From contig NC_079499.1 in assembly GCF_030052815.1 (NCBI RefSeq), forward strand, positions 103,078,480 through 103,142,479: a DNA stretch of 64,000 bases. The letters are read 5' to 3'. Every line of letters starts with the position of its first letter. Within the stretch, counting starts at the first letter, position 1. Shown here piece after piece: positions 61,944 through 64,000 of the stretch. The notes under the pieces are model-generated. The model had not been told where the DNA came from. It ran no database searches and saw nothing but the letters and a program-made list of their open reading frames with translations. This stretch comes from Hevea brasiliensis (Eukaryota > Streptophyta > Magnoliopsida > Malpighiales > Euphorbiaceae). Position numbers and translations under genes: made by a program.

Positions 61944-61951
61944 ATTTGAAT

Positions 61952-64000
61952 TATTCAAGCCAAAGTCGATAAATATCTCACAAACCAAATGTCAACACTT
62001 CATGATTGGAACCTTTCATCATCTCGTTATCACAATTCTCATTTTCTCGTCATACATGTATATTGACATTTTTAAATTTTATAAAACCCTCAATTTCATC
62101 GTATTTAATTAAATAAATTTTCAGTAAATTTATTTTATCTATAGATATATAATAAAATATTAATATTATTTTTAATTTTTTAATGTATTAAAATTAAATT
62201 TTACGGTGTTATTAAATTTTTAATGAAATATAGAGAATAATTTATTTGTTGAGCCATTTAAAAAATGGATTAGGATGAAAAAAATAAGCAATTTACTAAA
62301 ATTTACCGACAAGACAGCCTTTGCAGGTTTGCGTCCTCAAAGGCCACAGTGTGTGAACAAAGACATTAGCACGTTTGAGGTTGAGACGGCGAAAGAACAA
62401 AACGGTACGCTTCGCTGTCTAAACCGCAATTTATTATTATTTTTTTAGAATTTAATTTATTTTATAAAAAAATTATTTAATTATAATATTAAATTAATAA
62501 TATATATATAGTGCCTACAAAAAAAAATTTTATAAACTGATGCTACTGAGAGATACTCTCTTAAAAGAGCTTACAAGAAAGCGATAAATTTATAGTCGTG
62601 AAAGAAGATAATTTAAAGAGTTTGAAGAACACTAAAAAAATTATATTTTTTTTATAAGAAGTGAATTTACTATATCATTTATAAATTTTTTTAATCAAAT
62701 TTGATAGAATACAAATAATCAAAATTATTAAAGAATATAAAAAGATAAATATTTGAGATGTATTATCTAAATATAAATATATAGCATTTTATAACAAAAT
62801 TTGATGATTTTGTGTTATTACAAAATATTAAATTATGAAATAATATGAAAAGAAAGAAGAAAATATCTAGTTCGTTAGTAAGAACGATGAGCACACATGA
62901 AAGCGGCAGCAAATTAGCGGTTGATGAGTAGAACTTAAAGTATATGGTTAAAATTTGAAAACGACACTATAAGACCGTTGAAAATCCACGTAAGGTGAGA
63001 ATAAGAAATTAGAAATAACAATTAATTGAGTATTTATAGATATTTAATTTATTTGAATGTTAATATGATGTATTTTGTTAGTATATAAATGAATTTAAAA
63101 AATATTAAATTTAAAAAATAATATTAGTGATGTATTTAAATTTTGAATATTAGAGATTCGTTACACAAACTTATTTAAATAATTAATAAAATATAAAATA
63201 TTTATTTTTATAATAACATAAATAAATTTTTATATATTATATTTTAAATAAATAAAATTTAAATATTTTATAGAATTATTAAATTTTTATAGTATAAATT
63301 TTAGATTATTAATTAAAATTAATCAGATTTATATTTTTTTTTCAAATAATAACAATTAAATTTATAATGAGTTTGAATAATTAAGGATAAATTTTAAATT
63401 TAATAGAATAAAATTCATGGGTATTCAACTTATTGACATCTTTAATAGAAAATTATAATTTTAAGTTAAATTTTCAATTAACGAATTTTAATTAAATAAT
63501 ATTACAGTCGCTTTTAAAGATGTGAATAATGAATTTTAATTAAAATTAATTATATAAAAAAAAATAAAGCCGACAATCTTAGGGAAACTTTTTAGGGTTG
63601 AATATAAAATTTGAAAAAGACATAAAGAGTGAGGGGGTGAAGTTGGAAGTCATATATATCACAACACCGGCAAATACCGACTAGACGAAATTTCATAATC
63701 AAGTGGTGAGTTTAATGTTTTTGAATTTGTCTAAACATCTCTCAATCACACGAGACAATCATATCAATTTCCTTCTTAAAGCCTATCAATTCTCCGCAAT
63801 CCTTGTAAAATTTTTGTGTCCGCTTGTCAAATTTTGAAACACAAACAAAATTGGTCCTTTCATTGGAATATCCAATTAGTTTGAAAAAAGAAACATGCAT
63901 CAACATTTTAAAATTTTCATCCTAAAAAAAAATTGTTAATTTTTTTTTATTTAACTTTAATTAGAGTTTAAATTTAATACGAGGTGACTTTAGATGGTAA
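61952..64000. other. AT-rich intergenic DNA to window end
   Basis: Long A/T runs dominate. Only 62320-62430 has a more even composition. I find no frame, RNA or clear repeat ends. Confidence 0.4.

Noticed and set aside
1..64000. CRISPR array, operon or other prokaryotic system
   Set aside because: There are no spaced identical repeats and all genes are intron-bearing plant genes.

Overview
This window is nuclear DNA of a flowering plant. Its genes are split by many GT-AG introns, the intergenic DNA is very AT-rich, and it carries copia, Ty3-type, RTE-type LINE and hAT-like insertions. The protein families are plant families (RGF/GLV peptide, ABR1-like ERF, DUF3511, UBP27), which points to a eudicot. 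A woody rosid such as a Euphorbiaceae is my guess, not something the sequence proves.

Left part (1-14.8 kb): the 3' end of a CDC2/CDK-like kinase gene (+); a small DUF3511 gene (-); then a 10-kb, 12-exon gene (-) for EME1, the MUS81 partner in crossover-junction resolution. EME1 introns hold a 17-bp-TSD LINE fragment, a 135-bp tandem duplication and two G-rich tracts.

Middle (14.8-34.3 kb): AT-rich spacer with decayed repeats; a two-exon RGF/GLV/CLEL peptide-hormone precursor (+); a 10-exon ubiquitin protease of the UBP27 type (-) with a second LINE fragment and a long inverted repeat in its last intron; a repeat-rich spacer; then a box C/D snoRNA cluster (-). In the cluster I identify a U14 gene, a second U14 copy without box C, and an snR39b/snoR39BY-type snoRNA whose two guides fit 25S and 5.8S rRNA. 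It sits behind a telo-box, site-II and TATA promoter.

Right part (34.3-64 kb): a 3.66-kb solo LTR with a 5-bp target duplication; a five-exon DHHC protein S-acyltransferase gene (+); a complete but broken 4.95-kb Ty1/copia element (-) with TSD, PBS and diverged LTRs; the 11-exon RPN5 (26S proteasome lid) gene (+) with an ATG-only first exon and an intronic hAT-like MITE; an ABR1-like ERF gene (-) whose start exon is not found; and AT-rich DNA with another MITE copy.

The genes do not form one pathway. The grouping of ABR1-like ERF, RPN5 and an RGF/GLV peptide gene resembles Arabidopsis At5g64750-At5g64770 as I recall it, so the block may be conserved. Exon joins below were worked out by hand; every join keeps the reading frame and uses GT-AG. 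No unknown multi-gene system was found. The least expected item is the snoRNA cluster.
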